64,000 bases of DNA from Paracoccus sediminicola (GCF_027912835.1 NZ_CP115768.1:310001-374000); one strand, 5' to 3'. Positions 9,146-18,869 are shown, numbered from the stretch's first letter. Numbers and translations are program-made. The notes: generated from the sequence alone by a model not told the origin.

Positions 9146-9175
9146 AAAACCCCCGCCGGCCGGGCCTGCGGGGGT
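9146..9175 (-). terminator. Rho-independent terminator of rpsU
   Basis: On the minus strand an 8-bp stem (ACCCCCGC/GCGGGGGT, plus strand 9149-9156 and 9168-9175) with an inner GC extension is followed by TTTT. It lies 27 bp after the rpsU stop. Confidence 0.7.
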
Positions 9176-9201
9176 CTTGAACCTCAATCGGTCCGCTTGT
9201 C

Positions 9202-9408
9202 TTACAGAGCGCCTTCGCGCTGTGCCTTTTTACGGGCCAGCTTGCGGGCGCGGCGCACGGCCTCGGCCTTTTCACGGGCCTTCTTGACGGAGGGTTTCTC
9301 GAAATGCTGCCGAAGCTTCATCTCGCGAAACACGCCTTCGCGCTGAAGCTTTTTCTTCAGGGCGCGCATTGCCTGTTCGACGTTGTTGTCGCGAACGTTA
9401 ACCTGCAT
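9202..9408 (-). CDS. rpsU: 30S ribosomal protein bS21
   Basis: 68 aa, typical size. It begins [20 protein letters not shown], contains [16 protein letters not shown] and ends in a highly basic Arg/Lys helix, the bS21 hallmarks. It sits in the small subunit near the anti-Shine-Dalgarno region and aids initiation. The gene is monocistronic with its own terminator, divergent from the COQ9-like gene. Confidence 0.96.
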   Translation of the reverse strand: MQVNVRDNNVEQAMRALKKKLQREGVFREMKLRQHFEKPSVKKAREKAEAVRRARKLARKKAQREGAL

Positions 9409-9504
9409 GTGGTTGTCACCACCTTCCTAGGTTAGAGTTGATCGAAATTGCAGGAAGCGACGATATAGGGCGATTTTGCCCTCTTGTCCAGCCCGGAGGA
9501 ACCG

Positions 9505-10149
9505 ATGACCGACACACGCGACAGGCTTGCCGAGGCAGCCATCACACATGTGCCCTTCGACGGGATGAACATCAAGGCGGTGCGCGCGGGCGCGAGAGAT
9601 CTGGGCCTGTCTCCGGATATCGCCGAGGCATTCTTTCCAGGCGGCGGCGCGGATCTGGCGGGCTGGCTGCACCGGCGCGGCGACAGCAAGCTTGCCGACT
9701 GGTTGGAAACTGCGCCCGGCGGAAAGATCCGGGACCGCATTGCCGATGCGATCATGTTCCGGCTCGAGGCGACGGATAAGGAGATGGTTCGCGCCGCGTC
9801 TTCGGTGATGGCGCTGCCGCAAAACCAGCCGCTTGCCGCCAGGCTGGTCTGGGAAACCGCCGATACGATCTGGGACGGGCTGGGCGATACGTCGCGGGAT
9901 GTGAACTGGTATTCCAAGCGCGCGACGCTCTCGGCAGTGCATTCGGCCTGTGTGCTCTACTGGCTGGGAGACAACTCCGAAGGTTATGCCGACACGCGGG
10001 CCTTCATAGACCGGCGCATCGACGGGGTGATGCGGTTCGAAAAGCTGAAGGCCAGCGCTCGGAAGATCCCCGGCGCGACCATGCTGGCCGATCTGGCGAC
10101 CGGCTGGATCCGCGCCCCGAAATCCGCTGATGAGGGAGGACAGGCATGA
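9505..10149 (+). CDS. COQ9-family protein (ubiquinone biosynthesis accessory)
   Basis: 214 aa. The ATG at 9505 has GGAGGA eight bases upstream and is preferred to a start at 9484. The TetR-like N-terminal fold is visible (RLAEAAITHVPFDGMNIKAV), and the COQ9 core follows with DRIADAIMFRLEA, WETADTIWDGLGDTS-DVNWYSKRATLSAV and a C-terminal helix. COQ9 proteins bind lipid and support COQ7 hydroxylation. It overlaps the next gene by 4 bp. Confidence 0.9.
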   Translation: MTDTRDRLAEAAITHVPFDGMNIKAVRAGARDLGLSPDIAEAFFPGGGADLAGWLHRRGDSKLADWLETAPGGKIRDRIADAIMFRLEATDKEMVRAASSVMALPQNQPLAARLVWETADTIWDGLGDTSRDVNWYSKRATLSAVHSACVLYWLGDNSEGYADTRAFIDRRIDGVMRFEKLKASARKIPGATMLADLATGWIRAPKSADEGGQA

Positions 10150-11138
10150 CGCTGCCCGACGCAATGCGCGCGATAGAGATCGCCGAACCAGGCGGCCCCG
10201 ACATGCTGGTCGAGGTTCAGCGTCCGGTGCCGATGCCCTGCCATGACCAGATTGTCATCCGGCTGGCATATGCCGGGGTGAACCGCCCCGATGTGGCGCA
10301 GCGTCTGGGCAATTACGCCCCGCCGCCCAACGCCTCTGATCTGCCGGGGCTGGAGGGCGCGGGCGAGATCGTCGCCGTGGGCAGCGGGGTCACCGGCTGG
10401 AAGCCCGGCGACCGGGTCTGCGCGCTGCTGCCGGGCGGCGGCTATGCCGAATATGTCGCCTGCCACCATCTCCACGCGCTGCCGGTGCCCAAGACGATGT
10501 CACTGCGCGAGGCGGCGGCACTGCCCGAAACCGCCTTCACCGTCTGGTCGAATATGGTTATGCGTGGCGGCTTGCAGGCGGGCGAGAAGTTTCTCGTGCA
10601 TGGCGGCTCGTCCGGGATCGGCACGATGGCGATACAGGTGGCGACGGCGCTGGGCGCGCGGGTCTGGGCGACCGCGGGTACCGATGAGAAATGCGCCGCC
10701 TGCAAGGATCTGGGTGCCACGCCGATCAACTATCGCGACGAGGATTTCGTCGCCGTCATGCGCGAGGCGGGCGGTGCCGACCTGATCCTCGACATGGTTG
10801 GTGGAGATTATATCCAGAAGAACCTCAAATCGCTGGATATGGACGGGCGGCTCGTCCAGATCGCCTTTCTTCAGGGGCCTAAGGCAGAGATCAATTTCGC
10901 CCATCTCATGACGCGGCGGCTGACCATGACCGGCTCGACGCTGCGGCCCCAATCTGACGCGGCGAAGGCACGTATCGCGGCCGAGCTGCGCCGCCATCTC
11001 TGGCCGCTCATCGAGGCCGGGCGGGTGCGTATCCTGATCGACAGCGAGTATGATCTGGCCGAGGCGGCCGAGGCGCATCGACGCATGGAGAGCAGCGTCC
11101 ATATCGGCAAGATCGTGATGCGGGTGGCCGGGGATTGA
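10146..11138 (+). CDS. NAD(P)H quinone oxidoreductase (zinc-less MDR family)
   Basis: 330 aa. The GroES-like N-terminus contains AYAGVNRPDVAQRLGNY and LEGAGEIVAVGSGV. The Rossmann domain is LVHGGSSGIGTMAIQVATALGA, and there is DMVGGDYIQKNLKSL in the catalytic half. The catalytic zinc cysteines of alcohol dehydrogenases are missing, which places it with QOR/PIG3-type reductases. Its start overlaps the COQ9-like stop (ATGA), suggesting a shared role in quinone metabolism; the substrate is not identifiable. Confidence 0.9.
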   Translation: MTLPDAMRAIEIAEPGGPDMLVEVQRPVPMPCHDQIVIRLAYAGVNRPDVAQRLGNYAPPPNASDLPGLEGAGEIVAVGSGVTGWKPGDRVCALLPGGGYAEYVACHHLHALPVPKTMSLREAAALPETAFTVWSNMVMRGGLQAGEKFLVHGGSSGIGTMAIQVATALGARVWATAGTDEKCAACKDLGATPINYRDEDFVAVMREAGGADLILDMVGGDYIQKNLKSLDMDGRLVQIAFLQGPKAEINFAHLMTRRLTMTGSTLRPQSDAAKARIAAELRRHLWPLIEAGRVRILIDSEYDLAEAAEAHRRMESSVHIGKIVMRVAGD

Positions 11139-11212
11139 TCTTTCGCAGGGGCTGAAACTCCCGGCATGGCGGGGTCGTTGAACGGAATATGGTTTCTAGA
11201 AGGATCATCTTC

Positions 11213-12124
11213 ATGGCTGACGACCACGCCCCCGACCAACCTTTCCGCAGCGGCGCGCTGAGCGATCCGCGCTTGCCGCGCCCCGACTTTCCGGCGCAGG
11301 AGCAGGCGTTCCCGGGGCTTGCCTCGAAAATGGACCCGCTCCCGGATCATGGCGAGGAAAGCTATCGCGGGACAGGGCGACTGGCTGGAAAGCGTGCCCT
11401 TATCACCGGCGGCGACAGCGGCATCGGGGCTGCGGCGGCCATCGCCTATGCGCGCGAGGGGGCCGATGTGGCGATCAACTATCTGCCCGAGGAACAGGAA
11501 GATGCCGACCGGGTGATCGCCGCAATCGAGGCTGCGGGCCGCAAGGCCATCGCCATACCGGGCGACATCACCGACGAGGCGTTCTGTGCCTCGCTGGTGG
11601 AGCAGGCCGTTTCGGGTCTGGGCGGGCTGGATGTGCTGGTGAACAATGCCGGGCGGCAGCAGTTCTGCCACGATCTCGCCGATCTCACGACCGAGTCCTT
11701 CGATGCGACGATGAAGACCAATATCTATGCGCCGTTCTGGATCACCAAGGCAGCGCTGCCGCATCTGGAAAGCGGGGCGTCGATCATCATCACCTCGTCG
11801 GTGCAAGCCTTCTCTCCGGCAGGGATCCTGTTCGATTACGCGCAGAGCAAGGCTGCGAATGTGGCCTATGCGCAGTCATTGGCCAAGCAGCTCGGGCCGC
11901 GCGGGATCCGGGTGAATGCGGTCTGCCCCGGTCCTTACTGGACGGCATTGCAGATCTCGGGCGGTCAGCCGACCGAGAAGGCCGCCGAGCACGGAAAGTC
12001 GCAGCCGCTGGCCCGCCCCGGCCAGCCGGTCGAGATCGCGCCGATCTATGTGCTGCTGGCTTCGGATGAAGCGAGCTATATCACCGGAGAGTATTTCGGC
12101 TCGGTCGGCGGTAGCGGGCTCTGA
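11213..12124 (+). CDS. SDR-family oxidoreductase (YghA/YhdF-like)
   Basis: 303 aa. The ATG at 11213 follows AAGGA at eight bases and is preferred to 11189. After an N-terminal extension of about 50 residues rich in Pro and Asp (typical of the YghA/general stress protein 39 subgroup), the Rossmann motif is GGDSGIGAAAAIA. NNAGRQQ, the catalytic Ser in SSVQA and YAQSKAA (Tyr-Lys) complete the active site. NADP(H)-dependent; the substrate is unknown. It is a single gene after the QOR gene. Confidence 0.9.
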   Translation: MADDHAPDQPFRSGALSDPRLPRPDFPAQEQAFPGLASKMDPLPDHGEESYRGTGRLAGKRALITGGDSGIGAAAAIAYAREGADVAINYLPEEQEDADRVIAAIEAAGRKAIAIPGDITDEAFCASLVEQAVSGLGGLDVLVNNAGRQQFCHDLADLTTESFDATMKTNIYAPFWITKAALPHLESGASIIITSSVQAFSPAGILFDYAQSKAANVAYAQSLAKQLGPRGIRVNAVCPGPYWTALQISGGQPTEKAAEHGKSQPLARPGQPVEIAPIYVLLASDEASYITGEYFGSVGGSGL

Positions 12125-12127
12125 CGC

Positions 12128-12787
12128 TCAGCGCACCTGTTCCATGATGACGGCCTCGCGGCGGCAATCCTCGCGCACATCGGGGGCGCAGTCGCGGGGC
12201 TGAAGATCGCGGGTGAGGCAGATCCTCACCTCCTGCAACGCCTCGCTGCGGCAGGTGACGGTGATGCCATCTGCGGACATGGCGGGGTTATATTCCATGA
12301 AAGCCTGCTCGATCAGTGCCGGCGGGATCGAGATATCCTTGTCCAGATCGACAAAGTATTCGGGCAAGGCGACAGAACCGAATGCCTCGCGCGAGGTTTG
12401 ATAGTAATCCGCTGCCGACAGCCCCGAACAGCGCCCGTGTTTCTGCCACTGATACCAGGCGAGCCCGCCAGACCCCATGATGTCGGCCATGGCCTGAGAC
12501 TGCGCCCGCGACGGGTCGCGCTCGGCGGTGCGGCAGTTCTGCGGCCAGCCTTCCTCATATTGCGGCCAGAGCCCGTGCAGCACGAAATCCACCTTGCCGC
12601 CGGTCTCGCATTGGGTCGCGCCGCGCTTGTCGCCATCGGCGCGGCACCAGCTAGGGGACCAGCTTAGCGCCATCACATAATAGTCGAATTCGCCTGCACG
12701 ATGCGATTGCGCGGCGCCGGAAAGCGGCAAGGCGGCGGCAAACGCGGCGGCGATGATGGCCATGGCGGCGGGCGCTGTGCGAGGCAT
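12128..12787 (-). CDS. Ribonuclease T2 family protein, exported
   Basis: 219 aa. The ATG at 12787 starts a signal peptide (AAAMAIIAAAFAAALPLSGAAQ) and is preferred to longer starts. Both catalytic motifs are present: CAS I in VDFVLHGLWPQY and CAS II in WQKHGRCSG. Several cysteines would form disulfides in the periplasm. RNase T2 enzymes cleave RNA through 2',3'-cyclic intermediates. It is convergent to the SDR gene (3 bp apart). Confidence 0.93.
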   Translation of the reverse strand: MPRTAPAAMAIIAAAFAAALPLSGAAQSHRAGEFDYYVMALSWSPSWCRADGDKRGATQCETGGKVDFVLHGLWPQYEEGWPQNCRTAERDPSRAQSQAMADIMGSGGLAWYQWQKHGRCSGLSAADYYQTSREAFGSVALPEYFVDLDKDISIPPALIEQAFMEYNPAMSADGITVTCRSEALQEVRICLTRDLQPRDCAPDVREDCRREAVIMEQVR

Positions 12788-13067
12788 TCGGAAACTCCGG
12801 TCTGACGCCGCATTCTTAGCCGGAAGTCGCGGCGGAGGCGAGCGTCTCGTTGCGCGCTGCACCGGCCAGTGGCGCCGGGCAAAAACCGCCGAATGGATAT
12901 TTTTATCAGGATGAATCCGCGCGATGTCCTGCAAAAACCCCCGAAAACCTCTTTTCCTTGGCCGCGCATCGGCATATATACCGCTGCAATTCCCCAGAAA
13001 ACGTGGACTGGCAGCCGCCAAAAAGCCGTTTTCCCGGCCGGGAGAGATATGCGCAAGGAGTGATCCG

Positions 13068-13835
13068 ATGAACAAACCGCTGATGGCCAAAGCCACTGCC
13101 GTCTGGCTGATCGACAACACGACGCTCAGCTTCAAGCAGATCGCCGATTTCTGCGGCCTGCACGAATTGGAGGTGCAGGGGATCGCCGATGGCGACGTTG
13201 CCGCCGGCGTGAAAGGGTTCGATCCCGTGGCCTCGCATCAGCTCGATCACGAGGAAATCGAAAAGGGGCAGGCGGATCCGGCCTATAAGCTGAAGCTGAA
13301 ATACAACCCCGCCGCCGAGGGCGAGGAAAAACGTCGCGGGCCGCGCTATACGCCGTTGTCGAAGCGGCAGGACCGTCCGGCGGCGATCCTCTGGCTGGTC
13401 AAGTTCCACCCCGAGCTGGCCGATTCCCAGATCGCCAAGCTTGTCGGCACCACCAAGCCGACCATCCAGGCGATCCGCGAGCGGACCCACTGGAATATCC
13501 AGAACATTCAGCCCATCGACCCGGTGGCGCTGGGACTGGCAAAACAGACCGAGCTGGACGCTGCAGTGCAGAAAGCCGCGAAGAAACAGGCTGCCGATGG
13601 CGGTGTGATGTCGGATGACGAGCGCCGCAAGCTGGTCTCGACCGAAACCTCGCTGTCGATGGAGGACGAGCCCCGCCTGCCGAGCGCGATTGCCGGCCTG
13701 GAGAATTTCTCGCTGTCCAAGGATGAAGACGGTGAGGAAAAGGAGAAGGAGCGCGAATATGACGCGGAGAGCTTCTTCAACCTGCCGGATTCGGGTGACG
13801 ACACAGATGAGGATGACGGCGACGACAAGCGCTGA
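13068..13835 (+). CDS. trcR: Cell-cycle transcriptional regulator TrcR (DUF1013)
   Basis: 255 aa from the ATG at 13068 (AAGGAG upstream); a longer reading frame upstream is not needed. The DUF1013 core begins MNKPLMAKATAVWLIDNTTL, continues through ADFCGLHELEVQGIADG and HTH-like KLVGTTKPTIQAIRERTHWN, and ends in an acidic Ser/Asp/Glu-rich tail. TrcR is an alphaproteobacterial transcription factor that associates with RNA polymerase and supports ctrA expression. It carries its own terminator. Confidence 0.93.
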   Translation: MNKPLMAKATAVWLIDNTTLSFKQIADFCGLHELEVQGIADGDVAAGVKGFDPVASHQLDHEEIEKGQADPAYKLKLKYNPAAEGEEKRRGPRYTPLSKRQDRPAAILWLVKFHPELADSQIAKLVGTTKPTIQAIRERTHWNIQNIQPIDPVALGLAKQTELDAAVQKAAKKQAADGGVMSDDERRKLVSTETSLSMEDEPRLPSAIAGLENFSLSKDEDGEEKEKEREYDAESFFNLPDSGDDTDEDDGDDKR

Positions 13836-13853
13836 GTCGTTCGGAATGATGCA

Positions 13854-13883
13854 AAAGGCCCCGGATCGACCGGGGCCTTTTTC
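13854..13883 (+). terminator. Terminator between trcR and the convergent SH3 protein gene
   Basis: Perfect 11-bp stem (13854-13864 with 13870-13880), loop ATCGA, followed by a T run. The A run on the other side allows use from both strands. Confidence 0.8.
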
Positions 13884-13901
13884 ATAACCGCTGAACCGCG
13901 A

Positions 13902-15032
13902 TCAGCCGCCGTTCACGACGGCATCGGGGATCTCGTAGCGTTCCTCGCCGATGGTCACCACGGTCAGATCTCCGCGTCGCTCGCTGCTCAGCCCCTCTGC
14001 CGGGACCGGAGCGCCGGCTTCGAAACGGATCTCGCGGCTGCCGCCATCCGGCCATGCGATGGTGACGGTGGCCGTGCCTTCGCCTGTGCGCGTGACCGAC
14101 ATGGCGCAGTTGCGCGTCGGCATTCCGGCGGCGACCGAACAGGGAACTTCACCCGTCGCATCGGGCGCAGCGGAATCCGGTTTCGGGGCCGGTTTCTTGG
14201 CAGAGACCGCGGGGCTTTCGCGCGGCGGCTCTGACGACGGCGACCGGTCCGGGGCATCGGACGGGCGGGTGTCGTCAACGGCCATGCGGCTCGCTGCTTC
14301 GGCCGGTTTCGCGGGCGGGGCGGTCGATCCGATCGTCGCGGGCTCGGGCGCTTCTGCGCCGGGCTCTGCCGCCGAGAGATGCGTGCCAACCGCCCATCCG
14401 GTGACCGCCGTTCCGCTGGTGGTACTGACCTGGCACCACTGCGTCCCGCCTAGCGGCTTGCAGCCGTCATTGCGCAGCTCGGCACCATTGCCGACCGTGG
14501 TCAGCACCTCGGCATCGGTCGACGGCTCCGAGCGGATGTTCAGCTGCCCGTCGACACCGGAAACGGTCCAGAGATCCGGCCCTTCGGCAGAGATCGTCGC
14601 GCCGTCACCGCCCGTCGCTTCGCCGCCATCGACACTGACCGCGAGGGTGTAGTTCGCCGTCTCGCCACGCCGCCCCGCGCTCGGCATCAGATAAGCGCGG
14701 ATCAGATAGCTGCCCTCTGCGGGCATGGTCAGCGTCGCCTCGAGCCCGGCGGTGCTGCCGATAAAGATCGCCTCATCCTCACCGGGCGTCGCGCCGGGGG
14801 CGAATATATTGAAATAGCTGGTCGGATTATCCGTCTCCATACGGACCGACAGCGTCTGGCCCTTTCGCGCGGTGAGCGCGAAATCGGCGACTTCGCGTCC
14901 GGCGATGCTGCCCTCGATCCGGGTGCCGGTCTCGCCGACCGGGAAAATGATCGGGTTGGCGGCGTTCTGCCCCCAGACGGGCACGCAGAGCGCAACGGTG
15001 ATGGCGGTTGCCGAGAGGAGCCTGCCGAACAT
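13902..15032 (-). CDS. Exported SH3-domain protein, hypothetical
   Basis: 376 aa. The ATG at 15032 has GAGG six bases upstream; a TTG at 15044 is the alternative. A signal peptide ending about VWGQ is followed by a beta-rich domain resembling a pre-peptidase/inhibitor fold (IEGSIAGREVADFALTARKGQ). A bacterial SH3 domain (LNIRSEPSTDAEVLTTVGNG, with two Cys) lies near residues 165-225. A Pro/Ala/Ser linker and a C-terminal beta domain (TVTIAWPDGGSREIRFEAG) close the protein. Probably periplasmic. Function unknown. Confidence 0.8.
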   Translation of the reverse strand: MFGRLLSATAITVALCVPVWGQNAANPIIFPVGETGTRIEGSIAGREVADFALTARKGQTLSVRMETDNPTSYFNIFAPGATPGEDEAIFIGSTAGLEATLTMPAEGSYLIRAYLMPSAGRRGETANYTLAVSVDGGEATGGDGATISAEGPDLWTVSGVDGQLNIRSEPSTDAEVLTTVGNGAELRNDGCKPLGGTQWCQVSTTSGTAVTGWAVGTHLSAAEPGAEAPEPATIGSTAPPAKPAEAASRMAVDDTRPSDAPDRSPSSEPPRESPAVSAKKPAPKPDSAAPDATGEVPCSVAAGMPTRNCAMSVTRTGEGTATVTIAWPDGGSREIRFEAGAPVPAEGLSSERRGDLTVVTIGEERYEIPDAVVNGG

Positions 15033-15169
15033 GAGATGCCTCAATTCTGTTTCTTCTGTTTTCGCGGGTCTCGCGCGCGGGGCGCGTCGCGCGAGATAAT
15101 GCGCATATCTTTGCTGAATGGCAGCTTATACGGGCCCAGTTCGCGTAACTGTGTCAGCGTGTGAGCAGG

Positions 15170-16642
15170 TCAGATCGACAGGCAGATATATTTCATCTCC
15201 AGATAGTCGTCGATGCCGTGCCGGCTGCCTTCGCGCCCAAGACCCGATTGCTTGACGCCACCGAACGGTGCCATTTCGGTCGAGATGATGCCGGTATTCA
15301 CGCCGACGATCCCGTATTCCAGCGCCTCCTGCACACGGGTGATGCGGGTGATATCGCGGGCGTAGAAATAGCAGGCGAGGCCGAAGATGGTGTTGTTGGC
15401 CTTCTTGATCGCCTCGTCGTCGCTGTCGAAGCGGAAGAGCGGGGCGAGCGGGCCGAAGGTTTCCTCGGTCGCGACCTTCATCTCGTCAGTGACGCCGGTC
15501 ACGACGGTCGGTTCGAAGAATAACCCGTCCTTGCGCTTTCCGCCGGTCACGATTTCGCCGCCATGATCCACCACATCCGCGATATGTTCCTGCACCTTCT
15601 CGACCGCATCCTCGTTGATGAGCGGGCCGGTGGTCACGCCGTCTTCCATCCCGTCACCGACGCGAAGCTTTTCGACGGCGGCAGCGAGTTTCTTCGAAAA
15701 GGCGTCATAGACACCCGACTGCACATAGATCCGGTTGGCGCAGACACAGGTCTGGCCGTTATTGCGGAATTTCGACGCCATCGCGCCCTCGACCGCCGCA
15801 TCCAGATCGGCATCGTCGAACACGATGAAGGGGGCATTGCCGCCCAGCTCCATCGAGCATTTGAGAACCTGATCCGCTGCCTGCGCCAGCAGGATCCGAC
15901 CCACCGCCGTCGAGCCGGTGAAGGTCAGCTTGCGGATCAGCGGATTCTCGCAGAATTCCTTGCCGATCTCGCTGCTGCGCGAGGAGGTCACGATCGAGAA
16001 GATCCCCTTCGGCAGCCCGGCGCGTTCGCCCAGAACCGCCATGGCCAGGGCCGAAAGCGGGGTCTCGGCGGCGGGGCGTCCGACAAAGCCGCAGCCCACG
16101 GCGAGGGCCGGGCCGCATTTGCGGGCGATCATGGCGTTGGGGAAATTCCACGGCGTGATCGAGCCGACCACCCCGATGGGCTGGCGGATCACGGTCAGCC
16201 GCTTGTCGGGCTGGTGGCCGGGGATGGTCTCGCCATAGACACGCTTGGCCTCTTCTCCGAACCATTCGATGAAGCTGGCGCCATAGGCGATTTCGCCCTT
16301 GGCCTCCTGTAGCGGTTTGCCCATCTCGGCAGTGAGGATACGTCCCAGATCCTCCTGGTTGTCCATCATCAGATCGAACCATTTGCGCATGATCTGGGCG
16401 CGCTCTTTGGCGGTGCGTGCGGACCAGTCCTTCATCGCCTCGGCGGCGGCATCGATGGCGCGGGCCACCTCGGCGCGGGACAGGTCGGCAACCTCGGCGA
16501 TGACATCGCCGCGCGCCGGGTTGGTCACCTGAAACGTCTTGCCGTCATCGGCATCGATCCACTCGCCCGCGACATAGGCGCGGGTCTCCAGAAGCGAGGG
16601 GTCCTTGAGCTGCATCTTGAGATCGGTGGCATGCTTGGTCAT
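15170..16642 (-). CDS. gabD: NAD(P)-dependent succinate-semialdehyde dehydrogenase
   Basis: 490 aa. Aldehyde dehydrogenase signatures: ITPWNFPNAMIARK, the cofactor loop FTGSTAVGR, catalytic Glu in MELGGNAPF and catalytic Cys in GQTCVCANR. The second Cys two residues later (CVC) is usual in GabD enzymes, which oxidise succinate semialdehyde to succinate in GABA breakdown. The C-terminus GGVKQSGLGREGSRHGIDDYLE fits. No gabT nearby. Confidence 0.93.
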   Translation of the reverse strand: MTKHATDLKMQLKDPSLLETRAYVAGEWIDADDGKTFQVTNPARGDVIAEVADLSRAEVARAIDAAAEAMKDWSARTAKERAQIMRKWFDLMMDNQEDLGRILTAEMGKPLQEAKGEIAYGASFIEWFGEEAKRVYGETIPGHQPDKRLTVIRQPIGVVGSITPWNFPNAMIARKCGPALAVGCGFVGRPAAETPLSALAMAVLGERAGLPKGIFSIVTSSRSSEIGKEFCENPLIRKLTFTGSTAVGRILLAQAADQVLKCSMELGGNAPFIVFDDADLDAAVEGAMASKFRNNGQTCVCANRIYVQSGVYDAFSKKLAAAVEKLRVGDGMEDGVTTGPLINEDAVEKVQEHIADVVDHGGEIVTGGKRKDGLFFEPTVVTGVTDEMKVATEETFGPLAPLFRFDSDDEAIKKANNTIFGLACYFYARDITRITRVQEALEYGIVGVNTGIISTEMAPFGGVKQSGLGREGSRHGIDDYLEMKYICLSI

Positions 16643-16867
16643 GGCGTCCTGTCCTTGTCTGGGGCTTCAGTTACGCTCGCGCGTTTGGCCCGTCATGACA
16701 AGCCCGCATCTCGGCCTGGAACCGGGCGAGGCGCGCCTGTTTGCCGAGCGAGGGGTGAACAACTTCGGATCACGCATTTGCGTAGCCGACGTGATGCAAC
16801 GATCCCTGCATGGCGGATGTTGTCAGCTCATCGCCGGTGGGAACCGGCTCAGCTACTGGAGTGAGAT

Positions 16868-17536
16868 ATGTACAAGATTTTCGCAGCCACCACCGCCGCT
16901 TCGCTGGTTTTCGCGGGCACGGCCTTTGCACAGACCGCCGCAACTGCGGGCACCGATCTGAACCTGCGCGCCGGTCCCGGCGTCCAGCATGAGGTGACCG
17001 GCGTCATCACCGGCGGCGACGAGGTCAGCGTCGTGGGCTGCATCGAGTCGGCCAACTGGTGCGAGGTGAATTACGGCGATCAGAACGGTTGGGCTTACGG
17101 CGATTATCTGGCCGCCAAGGTCGGTGAAGAGTTCAAGCCGATCTATCCGAATCGCCAGGAAATCGGCGTTACCATCATCGAGAGCGAAGAGATCGACCCT
17201 GAAGAGCAGGGCCAGAACGCCGCCGTCGGCGCAGGCACCGGTGCCGCGATGGGCGCGTTGATCGCCGGCCCGCTGGGCGCCATCGTCGGGGCGACGGCAG
17301 GCACCGCTGCGGGCGCCGCTGCAACCGAGCCGGAAGAGACCGTGACCACCTATGTCGAGGAAAACCCGCAAGAGCCGGTCATGCTGGAAGGTGAAGTCGT
17401 CGTCGGCGCCGGTATCCCGGAAGAAGTCACGCTCTACGACATCCCGGAAAACGAGCAGTATCAGTATGTGACCATCAACGGTCAGCGCGTTCTGGTGAAC
17501 CCGGACGACCGCAAGATCGTTTACGTGTATCGCTAA
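16868..17536 (+). CDS. Exported SH3 and DUF1236-type protein with glycine zipper
   Basis: 222 aa. A signal peptide ending in AFAQ is followed by an SH3 domain (DLNLRAGPGVQHEV, residues about 28-80, Cys pair CIESANWC). A Gly/Ala zipper region near 120-160 (AAVGAGTGAAMGALIAGPLG) could insert in a membrane. The C-terminal DUF1236-type stretch reads QYQYVTINGQRVLVNPDDRKIVYVYR in pieces (about 195-222). Likely envelope-associated. A strong terminator follows. Confidence 0.85.
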   Translation: MYKIFAATTAASLVFAGTAFAQTAATAGTDLNLRAGPGVQHEVTGVITGGDEVSVVGCIESANWCEVNYGDQNGWAYGDYLAAKVGEEFKPIYPNRQEIGVTIIESEEIDPEEQGQNAAVGAGTGAAMGALIAGPLGAIVGATAGTAAGAAATEPEETVTTYVEENPQEPVMLEGEVVVGAGIPEEVTLYDIPENEQYQYVTINGQRVLVNPDDRKIVYVYR

Positions 17537-17556
17537 GTTCCCTCTTGGCGATCGGG

Positions 17557-17583
17557 AAGGCGGGGTTTCGGCCCCGCCTTTTT
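17557..17583 (+). terminator. Rho-independent terminator
   Basis: Nine-bp perfect stem AAGGCGGGG (17557-17565) with CCCCGCCTT (17572-17580), six-base loop and a T run, directly after the DUF1236-type gene. Confidence 0.85.
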
Positions 17584-17587
17584 CATT

Positions 17588-18586
17588 TTATCCCGCCGGA
17601 TCAGCGATCTGGTGCCAGCTTCTTTGAAGGTCTCCGGGCCGTTGCCGGGCGGCATGGACACCGCGGGCAATCGCGCGCGCCAGCACCGAGGCGGCGGCAT
17701 GGCCGAGCTGGAACGGCGTGACGGCCGGGTCCGGCAGCGGCTTTTCGCCGGTCGAGACAGAAAAGACCAGATCCCCGTCGAACGGCGTATGGCTGGGCAC
17801 AATGGCGCGGGCCATGCCGTCATGCGCTGCCGTCGCGAGCCGTTGCAGCGCGGCTTTGCTCAGCGCCGCGTCGGTGGCGACGATGGCGATGGTCGTGGCT
17901 TCTCCGCTTTGTTTCACCGGCAGGGGCTCATGGCCGGGATCGGGGTTCGGCGCCAGGCCGAGCCCGCCGAACTCTCCTCCGAGCTCCCAGGGCGCGGCCC
18001 AGAAATGTGGCCCATCGCCCATCGTGACAGTGCCGAGCGCATTGATAACAACGAGCGCTCCGACCGTCACGCCGCAATCCAGCACCGTCGAGGCCGAGCC
18101 GAGCCCGCCTTTCAGCGTGCCGGTCATCGCTCCGAAACCTGCGCCTGCAGTGCCGATCTCGAATGCGTCCCCCGCCGCATCGAACGCGCGGCGTCCCAGC
18201 GCCGGATAGGGGTTGCCTGTCCAGCCCTTGTCGCCGCCATTGAGCAGATCGAAGACGATGGCCCCCGGCGCGATGGGCACGCGCGCGTCGCCGACGGCAA
18301 AGCCGCGCCCCTGCGCCCGCAGCCCGTCCATCACCCCATCCCCCGCCGACAACCCGAAGGCAGAGCCGCCCGACAGGAAAAGCGCATCGATCTGTTCGAC
18401 GAGCTTGTCGGGGGCCAGCAGATCGGTCTCTCGCGTACCGGGTGCGCCGCCCATGACATGCACCGCCGCCGCGAAGGGCTTGTCCGCAGCAAGCACCGTC
18501 GTGCCCGACCGCAGCGCCTCGTCATGCGCGTTCCCGACCCGCAGACCGGCGATGTCGGTGATGAGGTTTCTTCGTCCCTGCTGCAT
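17588..18586 (-). CDS. P1-family peptidase (DmpA-like aminopeptidase)
   Basis: 332 aa from the ATG at 18586, which has CAGGAGA upstream. Conserved P1 blocks: NLITDIAGLRVGNA at the start, LFLSGGSAFGL, FDLLNGGDKGW, GTAGAGFGAMTGTLKGGLGSAS and VGALVVINALG. P1 enzymes are Ntn hydrolases that self-cleave to expose a Ser or Thr nucleophile; the GLGSAST region is in the right area but I cannot fix the cut site. It is the last clearly housekeeping gene before the accessory region. Confidence 0.9.
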   Translation of the reverse strand: MQQGRRNLITDIAGLRVGNAHDEALRSGTTVLAADKPFAAAVHVMGGAPGTRETDLLAPDKLVEQIDALFLSGGSAFGLSAGDGVMDGLRAQGRGFAVGDARVPIAPGAIVFDLLNGGDKGWTGNPYPALGRRAFDAAGDAFEIGTAGAGFGAMTGTLKGGLGSASTVLDCGVTVGALVVINALGTVTMGDGPHFWAAPWELGGEFGGLGLAPNPDPGHEPLPVKQSGEATTIAIVATDAALSKAALQRLATAAHDGMARAIVPSHTPFDGDLVFSVSTGEKPLPDPAVTPFQLGHAAASVLARAIARGVHAARQRPGDLQRSWHQIADPAG

Positions 18587-18869
18587 CTGCGGCTCTCCTG
18601 TGATCGCCCGTCCAACTCTGGTCCGGCGGCGCGCGTGGTGCAAGCACGGCGCGCGGCCTGGGGCCGCACGAACCGCAGCGTCTGGTCCGCACCAAGGCGT
18701 TCAGCTTTTGGCGCAAGTTTCCGCCGAACCGGTCAAGCCGCCCGGATTTGTCGTGGACCGACAGGAAAGCGTCATACAGTCTTGCTCTTGATGGAACTGC
18801 CTTGGCTGTCCGCCATCCATCGTCGCATCGTCCTGGCCGATGCGAGCCTGCCATACGGGAGTAACGAGC